DNA of 64,000 bases from Portunus trituberculatus. Lineage: Eukaryota; Arthropoda; Malacostraca; Decapoda; Portunidae. The notes below the pieces were generated by a model, which was not told the origin of the DNA, ran no database searches, and was given only the letters and a program-made list of their open reading frames with translations. Below, piece by piece: positions 1-11,060 of this stretch (positions within the stretch are counted from its first letter, which is position 1; every line of letters begins with the position of its first letter). Both the position numbers and the translations under genes were made by a program. The stretch is from NCBI RefSeq assembly GCF_017591435.1, contig NC_059255.1, forward strand, positions 3,605,783 through 3,669,782. Reading direction: 5' to 3'.

Positions 1-380
1 TCCCTCAAAAGCAACTAGCATCTATAATTGTCTTTGATTTCCATGCCGTTAAAATCATAAACTTCCTTGAACAAATATGTCTTCAATTTCTTTTTGAAGA
101 TATCGATCCTGGCACAACCTTTAATATCACTTGTCTTGTTTCCAACTGACTGGACATTTAATAAACCACATTTCAACATAGAGCTCACAGCATTAGTAGC
201 CATGATCTGTAATATTTCTGATCCTGTCAATCTCACTTTCCAACACAACACAACAACTATTACTCGTCGAGTGGTCAGTATTATGTTTCTTAAACCTCAC
301 ACAGTTTATGCATTTCTTCTCTGTAGATGTGCAATCCTTGGACTTGTGGTTGCCTGCACATTTAAAGCAAACGGGATGCT
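1..380. repeat. 380-bp block duplicated at 3508-3887
   Basis: The first 380 bases recur at 3508-3887 with no difference that I could find by eye; the copies diverge just after 'gggatgct'. On the minus strand the block carries the 3' part of a LINE ORF1-like zinc-knuckle frame and a second short frame resembling the start of a LINE endonuclease ORF. The second copy runs straight into another duplicated block (3888 onward). Relative to the first copy it therefore looks like a tandem duplication with about 1.65 kb deleted. Confidence 0.9.
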
Positions 381-519
381 CACCATTTTTCTTGGCATTG
401 CAGTTTGCCTCAGCATGACCATACCTTTGACAATGGTAACAGATAAGTGCATGATACCTGTCGCGAACCTGGTAAACTCCCCATTCAAGCTTAATCTTGT
501 CCTGATGCTGATGCAACAA
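193..519 (-). pseudogene. LINE ORF1 (gag-like) fragment with CCHC zinc knuckles
   Basis: The minus-strand frame is 108 residues long. It has one canonical CX2CX4HX4C knuckle (CYHC...GHAEANC), a second CX2CX3HX4C knuckle (CFKC...HKSKDC) and a third CXXC pair (CINC). Paired or triple CCHC knuckles before a short tail are typical of the nucleic-acid-binding ORF1 protein of jockey/CR1/I-type non-LTR retrotransposons. The N-terminal part of ORF1 is missing. A frame at 15-251 overlaps its 3' end and contains NVQSVGNKTSDI, which resembles the first residues of a LINE ORF2 endonuclease. That frame then runs into FKKKLKTYLF, which resembles the very end of a LINE ORF2. The element thus looks like an internal-deletion derivative. 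The clade is uncertain. Confidence 0.65.
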
Positions 520-2027
520 GTCTTATCATTGGATCACATTTCATGACGTAATGAACTGTTTTCCAAGGCCACAGAGATGATTAGCGGGGTTTTCAAGAGT
601 GTTATTCCAATTAAAGGTATTGATATCTTGTCATTCTATCCTAGAACTGTAAAATCACCTTTGAAAATTTGTGTAAATTTAAACAAGTATTTTTCAAATG
701 GTGGAGGTGAAACATAGAAGTGTTTGAGAATACCAACCTAGCGTGACAGATGCCTGAGTGTGTGTGACCACTTGCGTCAGTGCACAGGTGAGGGAAGCAT
801 GATAATCACAGGGGTGGTGTGGGGTGGAGAGGAGGGAAAAGGTCTGGTGTGGAGGGATACAAGTGTTGCAGCATAGCAATCAACCTGTATCCAAAATTAC
901 ACCTGTGTGTACACTACATGAATTATTATTATTGTTGACGTTATTGTTCCTCGATCATATTCACCATAGCATTATTGTATTGACACTAGTGTGTTGGTGA
1001 TGCAGCATAGTCTGAATGTATTCACTGTCAATCTTAGCTAGAAGCTTCAAACAGCTGACTTGCCGCAGCCTCATCCTTTCGCTTTCCTCACTCCCCACCC
1101 CCAACTCCCCACCCCTCTCCAGGCAAGGCAAGACGTCACGGAGGTTGTTGTTTAATAGGTTATTATTTAATTTCTTGTTTAATTACAGCCATACAAATAT
1201 TGTGGTATGCTTATCGGCAAATCAGCTGTCCGGCACCACCGTGTGCACTCGCCGCATTACAGGACACTGCAGTGCCTTTAACACTTGCGGGGAGAAATGA
1301 TTTGTTAACGCAAAATGTATTTTGGTGAAATTATGAGTTATTCAGTCGTTTGCACAAGTGTTGCAGTATTGTAGTATCCTGCAATGAGACGAACAGTGTT
1401 GAACAGGTGATTACTGACAAACATTACACGATGTTAGCATAGCTGTAATTAACGATCAAACTAAATGATATACAGACTGTGTGACTCCTTGCCTGCCCAG
1501 CGCCGCCCCCGCATAATACAGACGCTTAGAAGTCGTCGTCATTGTCAGTGCTACAGATATGAATGATATCGCTGGAGACCTAATTGGACACACACACACA
1601 CACACACACACACATCACTGTAAAACTAAAGTGACACAGATGCCCAGGCAGTTTTGTGACCACCGTATACGTGCAGTAGCCTAGACAGGTGAAGAAGGCA
1701 TGAGAAATGAGAAGCATGGGGATGGTGTTGGGTGGTGAGGAGGGGAAGGGGTGTGGAGGAGTGAGACAGGCCAGCGGTATACGTGGTGCAGCAGCTAGTG
1801 ACAGCTGCCGTGAACAAAAGATGGTAGGTGTCACTCTTGTTAGAAGTGAAGGTAGCGCAACTGCTTCATCAAGTAAGGACAGAGCAGACTGTAACCTGCA
1901 TACACCATTACTACGTGTTTTCATGCTGGTGTTTACATTGTTTCCCGATCATAGCATTATTGTATTGATGTGTGTTGATTGAGACCCCGCCCCGCCCCGT
2001 CCCGCGCGCCATCCATCACTTCTTTCC
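381..2027. other. Intergenic sequence, mostly unassigned
   Basis: No gene is supported. About 555-715 holds a degenerate copy, minus orientation, of a dispersed repeat seen again at 32430-32745; the shared core is the 'ctaatcatctctgtggccttggaaaa' type of string. Short (AC)n occurs at 1588-1613. The frames here are short and lack conserved features. Confidence 0.6.
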
Positions 2028-2885
2028 CAATGCTTGTTGGTCTATTAACCTGTTTTCGGTGAGCAGTGACTGTGCGGCAGCGGCGGCGTTGGCGGCAGGG
2101 GGGTGGGGAGGACGTGAGGGGCGGGCAGGTGGTGGTGGGCAGTGACCGGCGCCACAGTGACAAGCCTACACGAACATAGTGACAATAGCCATGATAACAA
2201 CGAAAAGAACAGCGTGTGTGTAGCCTCGGTAAACACGGACACAAGATGGGTTAGGATGTGTGTGTGTGGCTGGGGGTGAGTGGGTACCTACTGCTGGTGA
2301 CGGCAGCAGCCAAGACCAGCCGCAGTCTTCACCAGCAGCAAACGTAAGTAATATATTGGTGTAAGTCATCATTTCACGGTGCTGTCATGTCATAACCTAA
2401 CGTTGGTAACCTCCATAACAACATATCAGTGAACTAACACCTGCAGGTACTTCAAAAACCCCAATAATTCAAGCCTTCAATATGTAAACAAACCAGCCCT
2501 CTGACCCGTCACCTCTTTCTCAAGCCATTATCTGCCTCATCTCTCACTCAGCACAGGCCAGACAGGTCACAAAGTGAAGCTACAGATGTACTCTTTCATG
2601 TTCGTCGTTGAAATATATCAGCAATTGTCTAATTTGTGTGTTATGGAAGCTCAGTGAAGGGAAGGGGACTGGGATGTGACGTCACGAGCCGCCATGTTGT
2701 GACGTCATCAGCGGCTCCCGCCCAAATGTCCCGCCGGTCCCAGACTGTCGACCTCCCCTATTATTTATATTTGTCTCTGTTCATTTATTTCGAGTCACAA
2801 GCACCTTTTGACGGTTTCCAATGATAGTGGGTTGTGTTTTGCGTGTGTTCCATGCCTGAGTTGAGTGAAGTGCGGTGATTTAGTC
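2028..2885. repeat. Duplicated promoter-like block, copy 1 of 3
   Basis: This block matches 3891-4738 and 23310-24160 with small indels, the largest being an extra GC-rich stretch near 2080-2110. It has a strong splice-donor-like string (AAACGTAAGT, near 2340) and a CRE-YY1-CRE cluster. Copies 2 and 3 stay alike for a further ~650 bp after 'gtgatttag', whereas copy 1 diverges there and leads into an ATG with a good context at 2918. Confidence 0.85.
2677..2707 (+). promoter_or_regulatory. CRE-YY1-CRE promoter-like cluster, copy 1
   Basis: Two perfect 8-bp cAMP response elements (TGACGTCA) lie at 2677-2684 and 2700-2707. Between them is GCCGCCATGTTG, whose reverse complement CAACATGGCGGC fits the YY1/Pho consensus. 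Such clusters mark TATA-less housekeeping start sites. The same arrangement with identical spacing occurs at 4533-4563 and 23955-23985. Promoter activity is inferred. Confidence 0.55.
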
Positions 2886-2917
2886 GCAGGAACAAATTAG
2901 TCAGTGTGCCGTGAACC

Positions 2918-2925
2918 ATGGAAGG
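2918..2925 (+). CDS. Candidate first coding exon of an unrecognised gene
   Basis: The ATG has a favourable context (GTGAACCATGG), and only 8 nt later a consensus donor follows (GG|GTAAGG). It sits about 210 bp downstream of the CRE-YY1-CRE cluster, in the only copy of that block that carries it. The two leftover bases fit the exon-like frame at 9680-9833, giving MEG followed by SAENDTLIYLK. I do not recognise the protein, and no later exon could be placed with confidence. The alternative is a chance ATG and donor. Confidence 0.35.
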
Positions 2926-2929
2926 GTAA

Positions 2930-3120
2930 GGATGTGCACTTGTGTTTGAGGATTGCAGCAAAGTAAGTGTATTATTGAGTGTTTCTTGATGTTTTATGTG
3001 TCTCTGTTCATGGGAAGTGTCTGTAGAAGGATTTAGTTCATGATTTGCTGTGTGTTTGGTTGGTTTTACGTGTCAAATGGCGATAACGATCGAATTGGTA
3101 GTTAAAGCAGTGGTTGTTAC

Positions 3121-3151
<31 letters not shown>

Positions 3152-3507
3152 GCTGTTATTGTAGTAGTCATATAAGGAGGGAAGGAAGAGAGAGAGGAGG
3201 AGGGAAGGGCGAGGAGAGGAGGGAAGGGGTGGAAGAGAGAGGGAGGTGGAGACAAGACTGATACGAGCGAATAAGTAGTAACAAGCGAGGCGGAGTGGTT
3301 AGTGCTAACACGACCCTTGTTAGTGTTCTCATTGCTCTTCTTTTTCATTATTATTATTATTATTATTAATCTCTTGGACGTACAGGCACGCGCGCGCATA
3401 TATACACACACACCAGCAGGGTCCGTATTCAGAAAAGCTTTGTTACTTGTTAGTTGGGGTGTTTGTTGAAGGCTCCGCTCCACTGCGAGGCAGCGCTCAG
3501 CAGAGCC
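2930..3507. other. Intergenic, low complexity
   Basis: Contains short (ATT)n runs near 3121-3155 and 3350-3368 and an AG-rich stretch at 3178-3260. A terminal-like string at 3420-3445 ('gtccgtattcagaaaagc') resembles MITE ends in arthropods. No gene is supported. Confidence 0.5.
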
Positions 3508-3887
3508 TCCCTCAAAAGCAACTAGCATCTATAATTGTCTTTGATTTCCATGCCGTTAAAATCATAAACTTCCTTGAACAAATATGTCTTCAATTTCTTT
3601 TTGAAGATATCGATCCTGGCACAACCTTTAATATCACTTGTCTTGTTTCCAACTGACTGGACATTTAATAAACCACATTTCAACATAGAGCTCACAGCAT
3701 TAGTAGCCATGATCTGTAATATTTCTGATCCTGTCAATCTCACTTTCCAACACAACACAACAACTATTACTCGTCGAGTGGTCAGTATTATGTTTCTTAA
3801 ACCTCACACAGTTTATGCATTTCTTCTCTGTAGATGTGCAATCCTTGGACTTGTGGTTGCCTGCACATTTAAAGCAAACGGGATGCT
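3508..3887. repeat. Second copy of the 1-380 LINE-derived block
   Basis: Duplicate of 1-380. Only the C-terminal half of the zinc-knuckle frame survives (3700-3887, minus), because the copy is truncated at the junction with the next block. Confidence 0.9.
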
Positions 3888-5340
3888 TGATTCCTAATGC
3901 TTGTGGCTTTATTTAACTGTTTTCGGTGAGCAGTGACTGTGCGGCAGCAGGGGTGAGGAAGGGAGACGTGAGGGGCGGCCAGGTGGTGGTGGACAGTGAC
4001 CGGCGCCACAGTGACAAGCCTACACGAACATAGTGACAATAGCCATGATAACAACGAAAAGAACAGCGTGTGTGTAGCCTCGGTAAACACGGACACAAGA
4101 TGGGTTAGGATGTGTGTGTGTGTGGCTGGGGGTGAGTGGGTACCTACTGCTGGTGACGGCAGCAGCCAAGACCAGCCACAGTCTTCACCAGCAGCAAACG
4201 TAAGTAATATATTGGTGTAAGTCATCATTTCACGGCGCTGTCATGTCATACCTAACGTTGGTAACCTCCATAACAACATATCAGTGAACTAACACCTGCA
4301 GGTACTTCAAAAACCCCAATAATTCAAGCCTTCAATATGTAAACAAGCCAGCCCTCTGACCCGTCACCTCTTTCTCAAGCCATTATCTGCCTCATCTCTC
4401 ACTCAGCACAGGCCAGACAGGTCACAAAGTGAAGCTACAGATGTACTCTTTCATGTTCGTCGTTGAAATATATCAGCAATTGTCTAATTTGTGTGTTATG
4501 GAAGCTCAGTGAAGGCAAGGGGGACTGGGATGTGACGTCACGAGCCGCCATGTTGTGACGTCATCAGCGGCTCCCGCCCAAATGTCCCGCCGGTCCCAGA
4601 CTGTCGACCTCCCCTATTATTTATATTTGTCTCTGTTCATTTATTTCGAGTCACAAGCACCTTTTGACGGTTTCCAATGATAGTGGGTTGTGTTTTGCGT
4701 GTGTTCCATGCCTGAGTTGAGTGAAGTGCAGTGATTTAGTGTGTGTTTGGGAGTCAGATGAGAGGGCGAAAATACGCTAAAATTTTTGCCCCCGCTGTGA
4801 GTGATTTTTTATTTGAGGTTGTAGCGAAGCGTTTGTGTTTTCCAAGAAAGGTTTATGATGGAAAAAGTGTGAAAGGCTCCTGATAAGTTAAATATGTGGA
4901 CTGTAAGAGAGGTTTGTAGCCGTGTTAAAATGTTAAACAACGTCGTTTTTTAAATGTTTATTTTTCTAATTGAGCGTGTTGGCGGGTTTTGATATTTTGA
5001 AATTATGGTTATAATTTTTGAAAAGCGTTATCAATCCTGTTGAAGGAAATTGGTGGACTTTGGAATTGTTTTTAAGCATGTCGAAGTGTTAACACTTTAT
5101 TTATTGTGTTTTTTGAAATATTTTCATTATTCCTCATTCCGGTAATGTTTTTATATTTTAGGAGTTAGTTTTGATTGGTAACAAGTCAGAATTTATATAT
5201 TAGCGGTGTCCAGCTGCCTTTTTGGGAATCCTCATTTTCAAAATGGTTTGCGTAACGTATATAAGTGACATCATCAAGGGGGGCGGCCCCCAGCTGGACT
5301 CAGACCCACATCCCGTTCCTGGCCGGAGGATGTGGGGGTG
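3888..5340. repeat. Duplicated promoter-like block, copy 2 of 3 (extended)
   Basis: Matches 2028-2885 over its first ~850 bp and 23310-24815 over its full length, including a T-rich 3' half and the final 'ggcggcccccagctgg...' segment before the (TG)n array. The CRE pair is at 4533-4540 and 4556-4563. A 42-codon frame starting near 4757 (MRGRKYAKIF) is shifted by a 1-bp deletion in copy 3 and is probably not coding. Confidence 0.85.
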
Positions 5341-5343
5341 TTT

Positions 5344-5438
<95 letters not shown>

Positions 5439-5546
5439 CGCGTGCGTGCGTCTTCCGTTATAAAGGGGAGCCCACTCACCAGACCCAACCAATACTCGCT
5501 CCCAGCCGAAGGGTGGGTTTGTGGTAGGTGGGTGGTTGTGGGTGTG

Positions 5547-5630
<84 letters not shown>

Positions 5631-5701
5631 GTTATCAAGGGGGAGCCCACCCACCTGACCCAACCAAACACTCGCTCCCAGCCGAAGGGTGGGTTTGTGG
5701 T

Positions 5702-5777
<76 letters not shown>

Positions 5778-5987
5778 TGTGTGTGCGCGTGCGTTTGTGT
5801 GTTTGTCTTCGTTATGTGTGTAGGGTGGGTGGTTGTGGTTGTGTTGTGTGTGTGTGTGTGTGAGTGTGTGTGTGTGTTTGTGTGTGTGTCTTCGTTATCA
5901 AGGGGGAGCCCACCCACCTGACCCAACCCAACACTCGCTCCCAACCGAAGGATGGGTTTGTGGTAGGGTGGGTGGTTGTGGTTGTAG

Positions 5988-6056
<69 letters not shown>
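5341..6056. repeat. (TG)n arrays separated by an ~80-bp minisatellite unit
   Basis: Long (TG)n tracts alternate with a unit 'gttatcaagggggagccca...gaagggtgggtttgtggtag'. Units lie at about 5455-5530, 5630-5704 and 5893-5970, and a single unit occurs at 24856-24932 in the third block copy. All long open frames here are Val-Cys or Thr-His dipeptide translations of the microsatellite. Confidence 0.9.
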
Positions 6057-6059
<3 letters not shown>

Positions 6060-6162
6060 ATAATAGTAATAAAGGGTTTATTGAGACAAGCATATCTGTA
6101 GCTGAAAATAAACATTTTACAGGAGAAATATCCTAATATTACATGCTTAAAATTCATCACAA

Positions 6163-6428
6163 ATTTAGTCAGTGTCCACGAGTTAATTATTTTGATTATT
6201 GTGGGCACTGCACTATTTTTGTATGTGTGTATCCGGGCCGGGCACGTATGGGGAGCGGCTTCTGGTGGCGGACACTGTGGCTGGGAAGGGGAGCTGCCGG
6301 AGGGAGTAGGCTCCTGTGGGGCCAGTGGAGAAGCTTTGTGGCAAGCTGGTGGAGGAGGTGTTGGTAGCGAGTGTGAAGGGTGGTGAGGTGTAGGGTGTGG
6401 AGGGCCTCCTGGTAGGTAGTGTAGTCGT
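6163..6428 (-). pseudogene. Decayed retrotransposon ORF2 C-terminus
   Basis: One minus frame reads TYQEALHTLHLTTLHTRY... and the frame +1 reads TYKNSAVPTIIKII. Together they resemble the end of a non-LTR RT ORF (a Y-EAL-L-L--R block, then RY-NSAVP), separated by a frameshift. GC content is higher than in the surroundings. It could be the 3' exon of an unknown gene, but the frameshift and the family-like pattern favour a transposon remnant. Confidence 0.4.
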
Positions 6429-7654
6429 GTGTGTGTGTGTGTGTTTTCCTAAGATTAAGCTTTGTGTATTGTTTGGGTGGTAGCTTTAAGATAACTTTGT
6501 TATTTTCTTTAGTTTGCTTGTTTGTTTGTTTTATTTTGTGAGTTACTGTGATAATAATATTGTGTGTGTGTGTGTGTCTGTCTTGTCTGTGTGGGCGTTG
6601 GGGACAGATAGAGAGGATGTTAGAAGAAAACGATCACGCGAAATTTTGGCAAGCGATTAACTGGGCCAGGGAACTAATGGTTTTGTTTTACATTAATTCT
6701 CTTTCACTCGTTAACATTTGGTTTTAGGTCAGTGTTGGATGCCTGAGAAGAGAGTTTATATTGTCTAATATTTTTCGAAAGAAATATAAAGTGGAAATGG
6801 CTGTATGTTTTGGCAGCATTATAAGTGGAAATGTTTATATACATTTTATATACTTAATTTAGACAGTTTTTTAAAACTAGTTAAGCAGGAGATGTTTTGA
6901 TGGTTTGGATACTAATTAAAGTATCTATCAAGTCATAAAAAAGTAAGCTCCCTCCCTACCGCCCAGTTCGTCGATATTTTGCCTAATATCTAGTGATTTC
7001 TACGTGTTTTCCTGTGTTTCTTTGCTCAGGTGTGTAGATATTAGTAGCAGAAGGAAGAAGGAAAGAGAGATAAAGGAGGGTGAAGAGGAAGGAATGAGAA
7101 AGGGAGGAATAGGTGGAGGAGCAGGCAAGCCACAATAGGTACTCTCCCTCCACTTCCTCAATATTTTGCCTAATATCTCATGTTTTCTAAGTGTTTTGAT
7201 GTGTTTCTAGGCTCAGGCGTGTAGATGGGAGCAGGAGAAGAAAGAACAAAGGAAGAGGACGAAGAAGAAAGGAAAAATGGAAGTGGAAGAAGAGGAGGAG
7301 CCAAGCCACAATATTTAGGTAAGTCCCCTTTTTAATGTTACTGTTCTTTATAACGCATTTTTGTGTTTTTGGGTTATATCTAAAAGTATTTTGAGTGTGT
7401 TTGGTAGTGTTGCAGGGTGTTTTGGGTGTATTTTGTGTGTTTTCAGTGTGTGTTAGATGTTTTTAAGTATATTTTACTTATCTTGAGTGTGGTGTAGAGG
7501 GTGTTTGAATATATGGGTGTGTTCTGAGTGCGGTTAGGGGAATTTTGAGTTGTTGTATGGTGTATTGAGTGTGTTTTAGTTTAGTTTTAAGGGTTTTAAG
7601 TGGTCTGTGCATGATATCTATCTTTGATAAGGTTGATATCAATGTAATCTGTCA
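6429..7654. other. Intergenic, AT-rich with a twofold local repeat
   Basis: A ~190-bp sequence around 6950-7110 ('atattttgcctaatatct...gctcaggtgtgtagat', then AG-rich) is repeated around 7140-7310. The rest is T/G-rich. No gene is supported. Confidence 0.5.
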
Positions 7655-7920
7655 ATACATCCATCAAACCTCCCTTAAAAACCCGTGTGATTCTGATTTG
7701 TAAAGCGCAGAGGGCACATATTTTTGAGGGTTGGTTTTTGCGAGTGATTGAAATAGTAGTGTTGAAACAAGTGTCTTTTAGAAATACAACTTAGTCGACC
7801 ACTGTTTTCAAAGTCCACAGTTAGGAGGAAGTTTGTTCTTAAGAGTGTTTCTGTTTCTGCTTTTGATTTGCTAGATATCATGTTAATCTGTCAATAGATC
7901 ATCAAACATCCCTGCAAAAC
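7655..7920. repeat. Diverged copies of a ~164-bp dispersed/tandem repeat
   Basis: Contains 'atctgtcaata...cccttaaaaacccgtgtga' and 'ttttcaaagtccacagttagga' blocks that match the tandem array at 10577-11060. Confidence 0.6.
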
Positions 7921-8150
7921 TGGAGGGGTTTGGGTGTTTTTTTTTTTTTGGGGTGTTTGGGGTGAAAGGGTGTTTTTGTGGGGTTTGGGTGTGTTTTTGT
8001 GGTGTTTGAGTGTTTTGGGGTTTTGGGGATATTTGGGTGTGTGTTTGGGGTATTTAGGTATGTTTTTTGGGGGGTTTTGAGTGTGTTTTGGGTGTGTTTA
8101 AGATGTGTTTGGGTGATGTTTGGATGTGTGTCTCATCTGCATGTTGAAAC
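7921..8150 (+). repeat. GTTTGGGTGTGTTTT-type minisatellite
   Basis: G/T-only degenerate tandem repeat with a unit around 'gtgtttgggtgtgttttg'. The same unit forms the array at 9838-10126. Confidence 0.75.
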
Positions 8151-8293
8151 ACTAGCAGGTGGTGTAACTTCATTTATTTATTTATTTTTTTTTTTCTTTC
8201 TTTCTTTTCAACAACCTCGGCCTTTTTCCCAACCTAACCTAACCTAACCCTAACCACTCCTCTCTCCCTGGCAGGTCCAAACACTCTGCACCA

Positions 8294-8400
<107 letters not shown>

Positions 8401-8589
8401 GTATATTTATTTTTTCCCTCTTTTTTTCAATAATTCCCAGCCCATCCCAGCCTAACCTAGTGCAACAACCCCAGTACTATTCCCTCCCTTTCTTTTGCAG
8501 TTCCATTCATGTTTTTTTAATGTTTTTCCTAATATTTTTTCCTGTTTTCTCTTACATTTTCAACAATTTAAGGGCATGCTGTGATCCAG

Positions 8590-9318
8590 ATTTGAAAAAT
8601 TTATTTAAAAACAAAGTTATAAAATTTATGACTTGAAATTTTGAGGATATTGTAAGCTATAGGTTGTCTTTGAAGTATTTACCTTGTTGTATTGATATGA
8701 TAATCCAAATATCTTACTTATGGGTTTTAGGGTTCAGATTTTCCTGTATAATCACTCCCAGATCTTTTTCCTCTTTAGTCTTCATTATTTTTTCCTCTCC
8801 CATCAAATAGTTCCTTACCGGTCTTCTCTTACTCTTTCCAAGTTCCATTACATGGTATTTGTTGACATTAAACTCCAATTTCCACTCCACTCATAAATCT
8901 TGTTTCTATCTTTCTGTAACAGCAAACAGTCCTCCCTGGTTTTGATAACTCTTAGCATCTCTACATCATCACCAAACATATTAATAGAACTGATTACTGT
9001 AATGTGAATGTCGTTTACATAAATCTGAAACATAATGGGGGCTAACACTGACCCTTGTGGCACTCTGCTGGTTACTTAACCCCAAGATGAGTATGTATCT
9101 CTGATCACAGTTCTCATTTCCCTATCCTTCAAATAATCTCTTGTCCATTGGAGCACGGTTCCTCACAGTCCTCCTACGTTCTCTACTTCCCAAAATAGTC
9201 TTCCATGCGGGACTTTATCAAAAACCTTTTTTATATCCAGGTATACTGTGTCCATCATCCGTCTCTGCTTTCCAGTCCTTCTGTAACCCAGAAGTAGAAG
9301 CGTAATAAGTTTGATAAA
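8590..9318 (-). pseudogene. LINE-A reverse transcriptase fragment
   Basis: The minus-strand frames include PQGSVLAPIMFQIYVNDI, the conserved RT block before the catalytic box. The catalytic box here is FGDD instead of the FADD seen in sister copies (15597-16795 and 19466-20222). It also has KIYEWSGNW and several stop and frame breaks. Non-LTR RT of the CR1/jockey type is inferred from block order. It is a dead copy. Confidence 0.8.
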
Positions 9319-9326
9319 CATGGCTT

Positions 9327-9344
<18 letters not shown>

Positions 9345-9358
<14 letters not shown>

Positions 9359-9600
9359 ATTTACCTAGGTGTAGTTTTCCAGGCTTTACGCTGGTGTGGC
9401 CCTGTCTCCATATCTACACTTATCCAATTTTTCTTTAAGCTCTGCACACTCGTTGCTAACACCACTTCTTCACCCAAACTGTTCCACGTCTCACACATCT
9501 TTGCGGGAAACTATATCTTTTTAACATCTCCCAGACATCTTCCCTTCCTCAGCTTTTTACTATGCGATCTTGTTGTTTGAATGTCATATTCTTCTCTCAG
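9345..9600 (-). pseudogene. LINE-A 3' end (RT C-terminal tail)
   Basis: Read on the minus strand, this holds the tail that aligns with 12612-12805 and 15185-15462 (a KYSF...R-WN-L-EEVV--S-HSLK-KLDK type end). A short 3' UTR follows, ending CTAGGTAAAT next to an (AC)n tract at 9331-9358. The retrotransposon 3' terminus thus abuts the microsatellite directly. Confidence 0.7.
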
Positions 9601-9679
9601 TCTAACCTAACCTTGTAATTTTATTTATTGATTTATTTATTTTTAACTGACCTAATCTAACCTAACCAAACATTTGCAG

Positions 9680-9833
9680 GTCCGCAGAAAACGACACGCT
9701 GATTTATTTGAAGTCAAGGATGGAGATTAAAACGGCCTTTAAAAACACCACACCCGTTTTGTCCACCGCCATCACCACCTTCTCCCAGATCAAGGAAGTG
9801 TATTACGGACTCACACAAAAGGAAGAGGTGCGA
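9680..9833 (+). CDS. Candidate internal coding exon, unrecognised protein
   Basis: Good acceptor (acatttgcag|G) and good donor (CGA|GTGAGT) enclose 154 nt with a single open frame of 51 codons: SAENDTLIYLKSRMEIKTAF, then KNTTPVLSTAITTFSQIKEV and onward. Composition looks like real protein: mixed, not low-complexity, with more GC than its surroundings. It is phase-compatible with the ATG exon at 2918-2925. A broken copy at 15525-15592, lacking about 40 bp, sits beside a LINE tail, so this exon has been duplicated. I cannot identify the protein. Confidence 0.45.
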
Positions 9834-9837
9834 GTGA

Positions 9838-10126
9838 GTGTGTTTGGATGCATTTGGGTGTGTTTTGTGTCTGTTTGGGTGTGTTTTGAGTGTGTTTGGT
9901 GTGTTTTGGGGTTCTTGGGAGCATTTGGGATGTGTTTTGAGGTGTTTTGGATGTGTTTTGAGTGTGTTTAGATGTGTTTTGGTATGTTTGGATATATTCA
10001 GGTGTGTTTGAGTGTGTTTGGGAGTGTGTTTCATGTGTTTTGGTATGTTTGGGTATATTGAGGTGTCTTTGGGTGTGTTTGAGTCTGTTTGGGTGTGTTT
10101 TGAGTGTGTTTGAGTGTGTTTGAGTA
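9838..10126 (+). repeat. GTGTTTGGGTGTGTTTTGAG-type minisatellite
   Basis: Degenerate G/T-rich tandem array directly after the candidate exon; same family as 7921-8150. Its antisense frames (KHTQTHLN-like) are not genes. Confidence 0.8.
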
Positions 10127-10560
10127 TGTGTAGGACTAGAAATCATGGCAGGAAGATTAGAAAACAAGGCTGCAGGTTAGATATAAGAAAATATTTCTTT
10201 AGTCATAGGGTGGTAGACTTCTGGAATGCATTGCCAGAGAGGGTTGTAAATAGCACTAGTTTGACAATGTTTAAAAACAGATTAGATAAGCACTTAAATT
10301 TATTAGATTTATAGTTATGTATAGTGCTGCATGATAGTTTTTATAAGAAATTTACTATAGTTAAACAAGACATGGGGATCACAGATTGTAGAGGAATTCG
10401 CTGCAGGACTTAGCCCTGTTAATGGGCCAAATATTTAGAATTAGTATATAATGTATTGTGTACTTGTAAGTGTATCTTTAAGTACTGATGACGAGGTCGC
10501 TGTGCGACTGATACAGGATAAAGTAGATGGGCCCTGGTGGCCCTAATATTTATGTTATGT
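10127..10560 (+). pseudogene. Non-LTR retrotransposon 3' end, plus strand
   Basis: The frame at 10127-10312 reads RLDIRKYFFSHRVVDFWNAL, then ERVVNSTSLTMFKNRLDKH and a stop. This is the conserved C-terminal tail of CR1/jockey-like ORF2 proteins. A ~240-bp 3' UTR ends in TTATG-type repeats (10545-10575), a typical LINE tail. The body of the element is absent (5' truncation). Confidence 0.8.
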
Positions 10561-10576
10561 TATGTTAATTTATGTT

Positions 10577-11060
10577 AAGTTAATAGAACTATCAGATTAC
10601 CCTTAAAAACCTGTGTAACTGAAACAATAGTCTTTTGAAAATATAGGTTATATGGCCACCGAGGTGAGACTACCCTTAAAACCCGAGTGACTGAAATTAG
10701 AATCTTTTTAAAATATAGGGTATGTTGCCACAATTTTCAAAGCCCACAGATATGACAAGCCTTTTTCGTAAGAGTTTTTGTGCTGTTGATAGAGAAGATA
10801 TCATACTAATCTGTCAATAGGGCCATTAAACTACCCTTCAAAACCTGTGAGACTGAAATTAGAATCTTTTTAAAATATAGGGTATGTTGCCACAATTTTC
10901 AAAGCCCACAGATAGGACAAGCCTTTTTCGTAAGAGTTTTTGTGCTGTTGATAGAGAAGATATCATACTAATCTGTCAATAGGACCATTAAACTACCCTT
11001 CAAAACCTGTGAGACTGAAATTAGTGTCTTTTTGAAATATATGTTTTATTACTAGTCATT
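10577..11060. repeat. ~160-bp tandem repeat array
   Basis: Three units begin near 10668, 10832 and 10992 ('actacccttcaaaacctgtgagactgaaatt'). The second and third are almost identical over more than 150 bp. Diverged relatives occur at 7655-7920. Confidence 0.85.

Noticed and set aside
67..546. 159-residue plus-strand frame with hydrophobic segments
   Set aside because: It is antisense to the zinc-knuckle ORF1 fragment, which has the recognisable motifs.
4757..4890. Short frame MRGRKYAKIF... conserved in two block copies
   Set aside because: A 1-bp deletion shifts it in the third block; conservation is explained by recent duplication.
5222..6208. Long Val-Cys and Thr-His frames
   Set aside because: They translate (TG)n/(CA)n arrays in several frames at once; no protein-like composition.
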